Below, one piece after another: positions 17,265 to 24,461 of a stretch of 64,000 bases of DNA. The notes below the pieces were generated by a model. It did no database searches and had not been told where the DNA came from. It saw only the letters and a list, made by a program, of their open reading frames with translations. This stretch comes from Enterococcus saccharolyticus subsp. saccharolyticus (GTDB lineage: Bacteria > Bacillota > Bacilli > Lactobacillales > Enterococcaceae). Position 1 is the stretch's first letter. Every line of letters starts with the position of its first letter. The position numbers were made by a program, and so were the translations under genes. The DNA is taken from assembly GCF_029023825.1 (NCBI RefSeq), contig NZ_CP118957.1, positions 1,945,794 through 2,009,793 on the forward strand, written 5' to 3'.

Positions 17265-17552
17265 ATGAAATATCAGAATGCTCATGCCATTTTGCCAAAA
17301 GAATTAGTCAAAGAATGACAAAAATATGTCCAAGGTGGTTACCTTTATGTGCCCACTACTAAAGAACGACGTAAAGCTTGGGGAGAACTTTCTGGTTACA
17401 AGGAAGAATTACGCCAGCGAAATGCCTCTATTATCCGCGAGTTCCAAAAAGGTTATTCAATGAAGCACTCAGCAGAAAAATACCATCTTTCTATTCATGC
17501 AATAAAAAAATCATTTACCAGTAACACAAAAAGTGCCATCGTTGAGCGATGA
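17265..17552 (+). pseudogene. CD3324 family protein with in-frame TGA
   Basis: From the ATG at 17265 the frame reads MKYQNAHAILPKELVKE, then TGA (17316-17318), then QKYVQGGYLYVPTTKERRKA and WGELSGYKEELRQRN. This is the complete pattern of CD3324-type small proteins of about 90 residues, with a C-terminal HTH-like YHLSIHAIKKSF. The family residue at the stop position is usually hydrophobic, and TGA is one base from TGG. A Shine-Dalgarno, AAGGAG, precedes the ATG. The downstream part could restart from a GTG at 17349. The function of the family is unknown, and a DNA-binding role is plausible. Confidence 0.75.
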
Positions 17553-17562
17553 CACTTTTTTT
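17528..17562 (+). terminator. Terminator overlapping the CD3324-like stop codon
   Basis: AAAAAGTG-C-CATCG pairs with CGATG-A-CACTTTTT and ends in seven T. The stop codon TGA at 17550 is inside the 3' arm. Confidence 0.9.
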
Positions 17563-17652
17563 CTGGATAAAAAATAAAACAGACGTATTTAGTCACTTGC
17601 GAATCAACAAATCTCCTTTAGAATAAGAAGAAAAAGAAAAGGCGTGAACAAC

Positions 17653-18300
17653 ATGACTTTTACACACATCGACATCGAGACTTGGCAACGCAAAGAGTAT
17701 TATTTGCACTATCGAAATCATCGTTGCACATATAGTTTGACGGAAAACATTGACATTACCAAGCTAAAACAAGAATTAAAAAAGAGAAAACAAAAAATTT
17801 ACCCTGCGTTGATTTACATGATTACTACTATAGTGAATCAGCAAAAAGAATTCCGAATGTCTAAAAATGACAGTCAAGAATTAGGTTACTGGGATACGAT
17901 GATTCCTAGCTACACAATCTTGAATCAAAATCAAACTTTCTCAAGTATTTGGACGGAATATACGACTTCTTTTCCGGACTTTTATACTGCTTATACCCAA
18001 GATATTGCTACGTATGCCAATTTAAACACCCTCTCGCCTAAACCACACGAACCTCTGAATACCTTTAATATTTCAAGTGTTCCTTGGATCGACTTTACTT
18101 CGTTTCATTTGAATATTTATGATGAAGGAGAGTATTTGCTACCGATTTTTACTATCGGAAAGTTTATACATGCAGATAATAAAGTCTTCATGCCGTTAGC
18201 TATACAAGTGAACCACGCAGTTTGCGATGGGTTTCATGTTGGTCAATGGCTAACCAAGTTACAACAATTTGCAGATAAGTATCAAGACTGGATTGATTAG
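17653..18300 (+). CDS. Type A chloramphenicol O-acetyltransferase-like protein
   Basis: This 215-residue protein has the CAT fold. The catalytic histidine lies in QVNHAVCDGFHVGQWL near the C-terminus, matching the family pattern HHAVCDG with Asn in place of the first His. N-terminal YRNHRCTYSLTENIDIT and SVPWIDFTSFHLN also match. It would acetylate chloramphenicol at the 3-hydroxyl using acetyl-CoA, but distant members may have other substrates. The ATG at 17653 has AAAGG ten bases upstream, and the GTG at 17644 is too close. There is no mobile element next to it, and it is probably cotranscribed with the next gene. Confidence 0.85.
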   Translation: MTFTHIDIETWQRKEYYLHYRNHRCTYSLTENIDITKLKQELKKRKQKIYPALIYMITTIVNQQKEFRMSKNDSQELGYWDTMIPSYTILNQNQTFSSIWTEYTTSFPDFYTAYTQDIATYANLNTLSPKPHEPLNTFNISSVPWIDFTSFHLNIYDEGEYLLPIFTIGKFIHADNKVFMPLAIQVNHAVCDGFHVGQWLTKLQQFADKYQDWID

Positions 18301-18318
18301 AAAAAAGGAGTGAGTGAA

Positions 18319-18849
18319 TTGGGCACAAAAGAAATCCTCACAACACGTTTATTGCTTAGAAAACTTACTGTGCAAGATAGCGAGCAAATGTTTCATCATT
18401 GGGCAGCCAACGAAAACGTAACTAAATATCTTCGTTGGCATCCTCATCGTCAGTTAGACACCGTCATTGCAAGCCTGCAAAAACGCGAAACACTTTATCA
18501 AAAAGCCGATTATTATGACTGGAGCATTGAAATACAGGCAACAAAAGAGTTAATTGGCACTATCACAGTGGTGAATACTTTCCCGGAAATCAAAACCTTA
18601 GAAATTGGCTATGTTATTGGAGAAAATTGGTGGGGAAATGGCTATACTTTAGAAGCTTTGCAAGCAGTAAGTAATTATTTATTCACAGCAACAGATACCA
18701 TTAGACTCGAAGCAACCTGCGATGACAATAATCTTCAATCGAAAAAAGTCTTAGTAAAAGCTGGCTTTTTGTATGAAGGAACGCTTAAGCAACGAGGATT
18801 AAACAATCAGGGTATCGTCGATTTATGTATGTACGACCTTCTTCGATAA
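18319..18849 (+). CDS. GNAT acetyltransferase, RimJ/RimL type
   Basis: This protein of 176 residues belongs to the Acetyltransf_3 type. It opens TTRLLLRKLTVQDSEQMFHHW and has the acetyl-CoA loop region EIGYVIGENWWGNGYTLEAL, with NLQSKKVLVKAGF near the end. Such enzymes acetylate ribosomal protein N-termini or small amines, and the target is not evident. The TTG at 18319 is chosen because AAAGGAG lies nine bases upstream. A GTG at 18310 overlaps that site. It begins 18 bases after the CAT-like gene, so both are probably one transcript. Confidence 0.87.
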   Translation: MGTKEILTTRLLLRKLTVQDSEQMFHHWAANENVTKYLRWHPHRQLDTVIASLQKRETLYQKADYYDWSIEIQATKELIGTITVVNTFPEIKTLEIGYVIGENWWGNGYTLEALQAVSNYLFTATDTIRLEATCDDNNLQSKKVLVKAGFLYEGTLKQRGLNNQGIVDLCMYDLLR

Positions 18850-18857
18850 CAAAAAAA

Positions 18858-18911
18858 GAAGCCGCGAGAATCGTTTTCGAAATGCTTTCGCACCAACAAT
18901 TCTCCGGCTTC
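18858..18911. terminator. Bidirectional terminator between acetyltransferase and tRNA-Lys
   Basis: GAAGCCG-C-GAGAAT pairs with ATTCTC-CGGCTTC, with an inner TTTCGAAATGCTTTCG segment. Seven A precede it on the plus strand, giving a T-run for the minus-strand tRNA transcript. Confidence 0.8.
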
Positions 18912-18927
18912 GTGGGTTTGGCACCCA

Positions 18928-19000
18928 TGGGGGCATAGGGATTCGAACCCTAGACCCAATGATTAAGAGTCATTTGCTCTACCAACTGAGCTATACCCCC
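18928..19000 (-). tRNA. tRNA-Lys (anticodon CTT)
   Basis: This is a 73-base cloverleaf on the minus strand. The acceptor GGGGGTA/TGCCCCC is followed by A, the D-arm has AGCTCAGTTGGTAGAGC, the anticodon loop is CTCTTAA in an ATGA/TCAT stem, and the T-arm has GGTTCGAATCC. CCA is not encoded. The anticodon CTT reads AAG lysine codons. It is a single tRNA, not part of an rRNA cluster. Confidence 0.97.
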
Positions 19001-19111
19001 TAAAAAAAAACAAGTGGTTCTTTTTATCAAGTAACCATCGTTCATTTAGTACTTTACTATCTTACACCTGCTTATTTTAAAATGCAATGATTTTTCATCA
19101 TTTCTTTCATT

Positions 19112-19762
19112 TTACTGAATCAAGGTTGCACGATAGCGGATTAATGCGTCTCGATGAATCAGATAGTAGCCTTTTTTCTTCTCGATATAGCCCAATTCGC
19201 GTAATTGTTGCATCGTATACAACAAATGACGATAGCTAACACCCAGATATTCTGCGATTTCTGTTTGCTTTTCCTCATAACGTTCTTCTATGGAAATCGT
19301 TAGTAATAAATCAATTAACCGAACAGTTAATGGGTAAAGTTGATTTTCGGTAAAATGTTCCACACGCATTAACAATTTCACCCCAATATACCGACTCATC
19401 TCTTGTAAAAATGTTGTATCATTCATTAATAATTGTTGTGCTTTGCGAATCGGAATTGCTAAACAGCATACGTTGTTTCTTGCCATCACATTTTTGGTAT
19501 GCTTTTCTGCTTGAATTAACGTCAATTCGCCAATAAAATCTCCTGCTTCCAAAAATTGAACAATCATTTGGCGACCATTTTCCTGACTTTTTAAAATTTT
19601 GGCTTTCCCTTTCAACAAATAAAATAAATACTGAACATCTTCTGCTTCTTTTTGAATCAGTTCATTAGGCGCAAATTGAAAAATAAATGCATGTGGTTGA
19701 ATGGTCTCTGGAAAATAGGCTGGTAATTGATTCGTTGTTTGAGTAAACGGAATTTTTTTCAT
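19112..19762 (-). CDS. Crp/Fnr family transcriptional regulator
   Basis: This is a 216-residue protein. The N-terminal cyclic-nucleotide-binding beta-roll (about 20-125) is seen in LFYLLKGKAKILKSQENGRQ and EAGDFIGELTLI. A C-terminal winged helix (about 150-210) has TEIAEYLGVSYRHLLYTMQQL. The Arg that contacts cAMP is not obvious and there is no Cys cluster, so the signal is unknown. The ATG at 19762 follows AGGAGAAGAAAG and replaces a longer frame to 19849. It is divergent from a YczE-like membrane gene with a palindromic site between them, so local control is likely. Confidence 0.88.
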   Translation of the reverse strand: MKKIPFTQTTNQLPAYFPETIQPHAFIFQFAPNELIQKEAEDVQYLFYLLKGKAKILKSQENGRQMIVQFLEAGDFIGELTLIQAEKHTKNVMARNNVCCLAIPIRKAQQLLMNDTTFLQEMSRYIGVKLLMRVEHFTENQLYPLTVRLIDLLLTISIEERYEEKQTEIAEYLGVSYRHLLYTMQQLRELGYIEKKKGYYLIHRDALIRYRATLIQ

Positions 19763-19778
19763 CTTTCTTCTCCTAAAC

Positions 19779-19792
19779 ATGAGATATCTCAT
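19779..19792. promoter_or_regulatory. 14-bp perfect palindrome between Crp/Fnr gene and membrane gene
   Basis: ATGAGATATCTCAT is fully self-complementary and sits 17 bases upstream of the regulator start and 57 upstream of the divergent gene. Length and symmetry suit a Crp/Fnr-type dimer. Confidence 0.5.
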
Positions 19793-19848
19793 ATAGTTCT
19801 TCTTCAGTTTAGCATATAATAACTGCAACACAACAAAGGAGTGAGTCA

Positions 19849-20484
19849 ATGACGATTAAAACTATTTCACAATCATTAATTTTTTATTTTATAAGTGCCT
19901 TAGGAATTAGCATGACCATTAAAGCCATGATTGGGGTCAGTAGTTTTAATTCCTTAAACACAGCTTTAGCCGATACGTTGTCTTTAAAAATTGGTACGAT
20001 TACCTCCATCATTAATATCGGTTTTCTATGTATTTGTTGGTTAATGGACACCAAAAAAGATAAAAAACAGTATCTACTTATGTTGGTTTCTTTGATTAGT
20101 TTTGGTGAAGTCATCAACTTTATGCTGTATTATTTATTTTCAGATATTACCTTAATTTCTTACGGTTGGCGTTTATTCTTTTTTGTTTTAGGAACCATCA
20201 TCGGTGGTATTGGTACCGGACAAGTGCTGCGCTTAGAACTATTGAAATTCCCCATCGAAAGTTTTTGTCTACTCATTTCTGAACGAACAAAAGCAAGTTT
20301 TGCGTTTTATCGTTATAGCATTGATGTCATTTGTGTGAGTTTATCCTTACTGCTTTCTTATCTTTTTTATCTCCCACTCTTCGTACGTGAAGGAACAATC
20401 ATTAGTTTATTTTTACTATCTGGTGCTATTGGTTGGTCTCGTAATCTGGCACTTGTTCCACAAAAAAATCGCCCCCAAAACTAG
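19849..20484 (+). CDS. YczE/YyaS-like integral membrane protein
   Basis: This 211-residue protein has about five hydrophobic helices. It opens with LIFYFISALGISMTIKAMIG, then SSFNSLNTALADTLSLKIGT and later WRLFFFVLGTIIGGIGTGQ. The pattern matches the YczE/YyaS family, whose function is poorly known. A strong AAAGGAG precedes the ATG. It is probably controlled by the divergent Crp/Fnr-type protein through the shared palindrome, and it ends at a bidirectional terminator. Confidence 0.8.
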   Translation: MTIKTISQSLIFYFISALGISMTIKAMIGVSSFNSLNTALADTLSLKIGTITSIINIGFLCICWLMDTKKDKKQYLLMLVSLISFGEVINFMLYYLFSDITLISYGWRLFFFVLGTIIGGIGTGQVLRLELLKFPIESFCLLISERTKASFAFYRYSIDVICVSLSLLLSYLFYLPLFVREGTIISLFLLSGAIGWSRNLALVPQKNRPQN

Positions 20485-20509
20485 ATAAACTAGCTTTGGT
20501 GAGCGATTT
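20466..20509. terminator. Bidirectional terminator
   Basis: AAATCGC-CCCCAAA-CTAG pairs with CTAG-TTTGGTGA-GCGATTT around ATAAA. It separates the membrane gene from the converging oppA-like gene. Confidence 0.82.
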
Positions 20510-20514
20510 ATTTT

Positions 20515-22170
20515 TTATTCTTCAATATAAGCCCATTTGTAATCATGTGAAGCACCAGCACCGTGAGAAACAATATTTTTCACTTTTTCAGCGCGTAAAT
20601 GTGCTTCTGCACGTTGATAAACTGGAATAGTTCCCATATCTTCAATCAAGATATTTTCTGCATCCAATAATGCTTGCCAACGTTCAGCTGGTTTTGTCGC
20701 ATAAGTTGTTGCGGCATCTTTCACTGCTTTATCGTAAGCTTCATTACTCCAACGACCACGGTTGTACGCATTACCTGTCACAAATAAGTCTGTGAAACTA
20801 CTTGGGTCCGCATAGTCAGCACCCCAACCGCCAAAGACCACATCAAAGTCACCAGCATTCGAACGATCTAAACGAACACTAAATGGTACATTCGTCATTG
20901 AAGCATCCACACCTTCTAATGTCTCATTCCAAACACCTTGTACATATTCCGCTGCTTTTTTCACAGAATCGGTATCATCAGATAATAGTTCAAAGCTTAA
21001 TGAATCAATGCCTAATTCTTGTTTTGCTTTTTCCCAATATTCTTTGGCTTTCTCTACATCATATTCCGTATTATTTGTTGTTTCTTCCACGAAATCTTTA
21101 CCTGTATCTGGATTAAATGACATATTTTGTGGAATTAATCCCGTCGATGCTTCTGAACCATCGCCTAATACTTGTTTGACTAACGCTTCACGATCAATCG
21201 CGTATGACAAAGCTTTACGTAAGTTTTCGTTGTTAAATGGTGAATCTTCTTCTCTTTGGTTCATTTCAATGTAGCTTGTACGAGATTCTTTTAATGTCAC
21301 AAATTCTGGACTATTCGTGTTTTGTTGTGCTAATTCACCTGTTAAAATGACATCATCTAATTGTCCATCTTGGAATAAATTCAGACCCGTTGATGACTCT
21401 TTTACAACAGAAACATTAATTGTTTCCAATTTAACATTTTCTGCATCCCAATATTCTGGATTTTTTTCGTAAGACCATTCTGTATCTATCCCTGGACCAT
21501 CAAATTCACCCAAAGTAAATGGACCATTGTAAACAGCAGTATCACTCTTCTTCGCGTATTCTTCACCAAACTCAGTGACGGTCGCTTCATGTTGTGGGAA
21601 GAATGATGGGAAGGCTAATAGATAATCAAAATAAGGTGTCGCTACAGCTAATTTGATTTCTACTTCGTACTCACCTACTGCTTTGATACCTAAATCTGTC
21701 GCAGGCTTTTTACCATTAATAATGTCTGTCGCATTTTCGACTACTTCATAAAGATACGCATATTGAGACCCTGTTTTTGGATCAACAGTACGTTGCCAAC
21801 CATAGACAAAATCCGCAGCTGTTACAGCATCCCCATTCGACCATTTTGCATCTTCTCTTAATTTTAATTTATACGTTAAACCATCTTCACTTACTTCTGC
21901 TAATTCAGCAGCTGCTGCTGGTTGTGGTTTATTTTCATTATCTAAGCGATACAATCCTTCATACACGTTGTTCAAGGCTGTAAAACTAATTGTATCTGTG
22001 GCAATAGACAAATCTGCAGTCGGCATTTCTTGCAATACAGCTAAATTAAATACTTGTTCTGTTTCACCTGATTTTGCCGTTTCATCCGTTTGAGATGTTC
22101 CACCTGTCGTACATGCCCCTAATAAAAAGGTACTAACTAATAATGTTCCCAATATCTTTTGCTTTTTCAT
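20515..22170 (-). CDS. Oligopeptide ABC transporter substrate-binding lipoprotein (OppA-like)
   Basis: This 551-residue SBP_bac_5 family lipoprotein has signal and lipobox LLGACTTGG (Cys at about residue 20). Family motifs include YRLDNENKPQPAAAAELAEV, YKLKLREDAKWSNGDAVTAADFVYGW, AYLYEVVENA and NENLRKALSYAIDREALV. It should bind peptides outside the membrane and deliver them to an Opp permease. No oppBCDF genes are adjacent, so it is an orphan receptor that must work with a system elsewhere or sense pheromone-like peptides. The 180 bases upstream are very A+T rich with no clear operator. Confidence 0.93.
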   Translation of the reverse strand: MKKQKILGTLLVSTFLLGACTTGGTSQTDETAKSGETEQVFNLAVLQEMPTADLSIATDTISFTALNNVYEGLYRLDNENKPQPAAAAELAEVSEDGLTYKLKLREDAKWSNGDAVTAADFVYGWQRTVDPKTGSQYAYLYEVVENATDIINGKKPATDLGIKAVGEYEVEIKLAVATPYFDYLLAFPSFFPQHEATVTEFGEEYAKKSDTAVYNGPFTLGEFDGPGIDTEWSYEKNPEYWDAENVKLETINVSVVKESSTGLNLFQDGQLDDVILTGELAQQNTNSPEFVTLKESRTSYIEMNQREEDSPFNNENLRKALSYAIDREALVKQVLGDGSEASTGLIPQNMSFNPDTGKDFVEETTNNTEYDVEKAKEYWEKAKQELGIDSLSFELLSDDTDSVKKAAEYVQGVWNETLEGVDASMTNVPFSVRLDRSNAGDFDVVFGGWGADYADPSSFTDLFVTGNAYNRGRWSNEAYDKAVKDAATTYATKPAERWQALLDAENILIEDMGTIPVYQRAEAHLRAEKVKNIVSHGAGASHDYKWAYIEE

Positions 22171-22343
22171 AAATTATCCCCCTAATCTATTTTTAACTTA
22201 ATGTTAATTTTATTAGAATATACTGAAAATTACAACATTTTTTTAATCAAAACCACTATTTTTTAATAATTAAATTAGAAAAACATCGTTATATCAACCA
22301 TTTCAGCTCATTTTTTTTTACAATTATATTTTAAATAACACGT

Positions 22344-22640
22344 TTGACAATTAGATTTTCCTCATGTAGAATACAGACAATAGAATAAATTCTCCAGTGA
22401 TAAGGAAAGTAAACTTCGCATAATTTTAGAGAAACTCTGGTTGGTGAAAAGAGTCAATTAGTACAAGTTGAAAATGGCCTTTGAGGAATTTTTGGTGATA
22501 AGTAATCAAAAACGACTTGTCCTTCGTTAACAGGACCTCCGATTTTTTGTCGGGTTGAGAGAGGAATAATTTCCTAATAAAGGTGGTACCGCGTGCATAC
22601 GCCCTTTTACTAGTTGAACTAGTAAAAGGGCTTTTTTCTT
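22344..22640 (+). promoter_or_regulatory. T-box riboswitch, methionine specifier
   Basis: Promoter TTGACA (22344-22349), 17-base spacer, TAGAAT (22367-22372). The leader shows a stem I with GAAAATGGCC, whose ATG at 22474-22476 is the likely Met specifier. The T-box core AGGTGGTACCGCG is at 22581-22593, and the terminator GCCCTTTTACTAG/CTAGTAAAAGGGC (22601-22631) is followed by six T. Uncharged tRNA-Met would favour antitermination. It explains most of the gap 22171-22687. Confidence 0.93.
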
Positions 22641-22687
22641 TTCTGACACTAGAATTTTTCTAATAATTTAAGAAATGAGGGAACAAA

Positions 22688-23815
22688 ATGAGCAAAACAA
22701 TTCCATTTACTGTTGATCATGTTGGGAGTTTTTTACGACCAAACCGCATCAAAGAAGCACGCGTAAACGTTGCAGAAGGTCGTTTATCAAAAGCTGAGTT
22801 ACGTACTATTGAAGACGAAGAAATTATTCGTTTGGTTGCAGCACAGAAAAAAGTCGGTATCAAAGGTATCACAGATGGTGAATTTCGTCGTGGGTTTTGG
22901 CATATTGACTTTTTAGAAAATCTAAACGGCATTGAAGGGTATGTTCCAGAAACAGGTTATAATCAACAATTCAAAGGAAAAAGTGCCCCTGCGTACAATA
23001 TTCGTGTAACAGATAAGATTTCCTTCAATAAAAATCATCCCTTCTTAGAAGATTTTGCTTTCTTAAATAAAGTCGTTGGCAATGATGGCACTATCGCTAA
23101 AGCAACCATTCCTAGTCCAACGATGATTTTACGACAAGAATTACTTGCTAATAATGGTTCATCTAACATTTCAGAAATTTATCCAACGCTCGATACGTTT
23201 TATCATGATTTAGGGCAAACCTATCAAGACGCAATTCAAGCTTTTTACGACAAGGGTTGTCGTTACCTGCAATTTGATGATACAAACTGGGCATTCTTAG
23301 CAGACGCTACGAAACGTGACACACTTGTCGCAAAAAGCATTGATCCTACTGAAATCGCACAAATTTGTACAAAAATTATTAATCATGCGTTAGAAAATAA
23401 ACCTGAAGATTTTGTTATCACCACGCATATTTGTCGTGGAAATCATGCGTCGTCTTGGCTATTTTCTGGTGGTTATGAACCCATTGCCAAAGAATTATTT
23501 GCAACGAAATATGATGGCTATTTCTTAGAATATGATTCTGATCGTGCAGGCGATTTTGAACCATTGCGTTACTGGTCAGAGACCAACAGTAAAATTGTCT
23601 TAGGTTTAGTCACATCTAAATTCCCAGAGCTAGAAAATCCAGAAGAAATTAAAGCGCGCATTCAAGAAGCAACACAGTTTGTTCCTTTAGAAAATTTATC
23701 AATTAGTCCTCAATGTGGATTTGCTTCCACTGAAGAAGGCAACAAATTATCAGAAGAAGAACAATGGGCAAAAATCAATTTGTTACAAGAAATTGCTGCG
23801 GATATTTGGGAATAA
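22688..23815 (+). CDS. MetE-like methionine synthase of the YxjG/YxjH type
   Basis: This 375-residue protein corresponds to the C-terminal catalytic half of cobalamin-independent methionine synthase. It starts FTVDHVGSFLRPNRIKEAR, then LQFDDTNWAFL, the zinc-binding ITTHICRGNHASS (His and Cys) and SISPQCGFAS (second Cys). It lacks the N-terminal MetE domain, as YxjG and YxjH do. It probably methylates homocysteine, although the methyl donor of this short class is not settled. Control by a Met T-box supports the assignment. A hairpin terminator follows. Confidence 0.9.
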   Translation: MSKTIPFTVDHVGSFLRPNRIKEARVNVAEGRLSKAELRTIEDEEIIRLVAAQKKVGIKGITDGEFRRGFWHIDFLENLNGIEGYVPETGYNQQFKGKSAPAYNIRVTDKISFNKNHPFLEDFAFLNKVVGNDGTIAKATIPSPTMILRQELLANNGSSNISEIYPTLDTFYHDLGQTYQDAIQAFYDKGCRYLQFDDTNWAFLADATKRDTLVAKSIDPTEIAQICTKIINHALENKPEDFVITTHICRGNHASSWLFSGGYEPIAKELFATKYDGYFLEYDSDRAGDFEPLRYWSETNSKIVLGLVTSKFPELENPEEIKARIQEATQFVPLENLSISPQCGFASTEEGNKLSEEEQWAKINLLQEIAADIWE

Positions 23816-23823
23816 TTAAAACA

Positions 23824-23861
23824 AAAAGAAAGATTGATTATTTTTCAATCTTTCTTTTTTC
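23824..23861 (+). terminator. Terminator of the MetE-like gene
   Basis: AAAGAAAGATTG pairs with CAATCTTTCTTT around ATTATTTTT and ends in six T. Confidence 0.9.
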
Positions 23862-24027
23862 ATCTGACTTGTGAATTTAAAAACTTTACCGATTTTCTTT
23901 TTACTTTTTGACAATTTTCGGCTACAATATATAAAGCATGTTCCTCTTCAAACCCCACTATTCATCGTATCTTTTTTTAAAAAGTCTTTTAAAAAACCAC
24001 AATCAATAGTGTTTTTAAAATTCACAA

Positions 24028-24043
24028 ACACAATATATAGTAT
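24028..24043 (+). promoter_or_regulatory. NrdR box upstream of nrdH
   Basis: ACACAATATATAGTAT differs from the NrdR consensus ACACWATATATWGTGT mainly at one base. A related ACAATATATA occurs at 23924-23933, over the TATAAA of a TTGACA promoter at 23909. A second promoter-like pair, TTGACT (24053) and TATACT (24074), follows the box. Repression by dATP-bound NrdR is the established role. The rest of 23862-24125 is A+T rich with nothing else recognised. Confidence 0.75.
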
Positions 24044-24125
24044 TTTTTTCATTTGACTTCTATCTCAGTTCATTATACTATTTATATACATTATTCGAGT
24101 GAACTGAAACGAGGAGGAATTATAT

Positions 24126-24350
24126 ATGAACATCAAATTATTCTCAAAAAACAACTGCATGCAATGCAAAATGGCAAAACGTTTTTTAGCAGATAACAAT
24201 ATTAGTTTTGAAGAAATCAACATCGACAACGACCCTAGCGCTGTAGATTGGTTAAAAGAAAAAGGATTCCAAAGTGTACCTATTATTACATCGGATGCAA
24301 CAACAGTTGTAGGTTTCCGTCCAGATCAACTACGTCAATTAGCTAGTTAA
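24126..24350 (+). CDS. nrdH: Glutaredoxin-like protein NrdH
   Basis: This 74-residue thioredoxin-fold electron donor for class Ib ribonucleotide reductase has the redox motif CMQC at about residues 11-14. The conserved QSVPIITSDATTVVGFRPDQL sequence carries the NrdH-specific cis-proline and GFRP. It is reduced by thioredoxin reductase and in turn reduces NrdE. It is first in nrdH-nrdE-nrdF, with a GAGGAGG Shine-Dalgarno. The nrdI gene for the flavodoxin partner is not in this cluster. Confidence 0.96.
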   Translation: MNIKLFSKNNCMQCKMAKRFLADNNISFEEINIDNDPSAVDWLKEKGFQSVPIITSDATTVVGFRPDQLRQLAS

Positions 24351-24379
24351 TTTTTGTTCCCCCAAAATGAGATTTGCCT

Positions 24380-24421
24380 TGGATTTGTCCGTCACCTGTG
24401 ACTAACAAGTCCATTTTTTTA
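24380..24421 (+). terminator. Hairpin with T-run between nrdH and nrdE
   Basis: TGGATTTGT-CC-GTCAC pairs with GTGAC-TA-ACAAGTCCA and ends in eight T. Placed inside the operon, it would attenuate nrdE-nrdF relative to nrdH. Confidence 0.75.
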
Positions 24422-24461
24422 TGAAGTACTAAAAAATTTAGAGATAAGGTTGTGTATACGA

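Noticed and set aside
5316-17552. In-frame stops read as selenocysteine, pyrrolysine or programmed readthrough
   Set aside because: Three different stop codons are involved, there is no SECIS-like element visible, and the affected families do not use recoding. Simple mutation is more likely.
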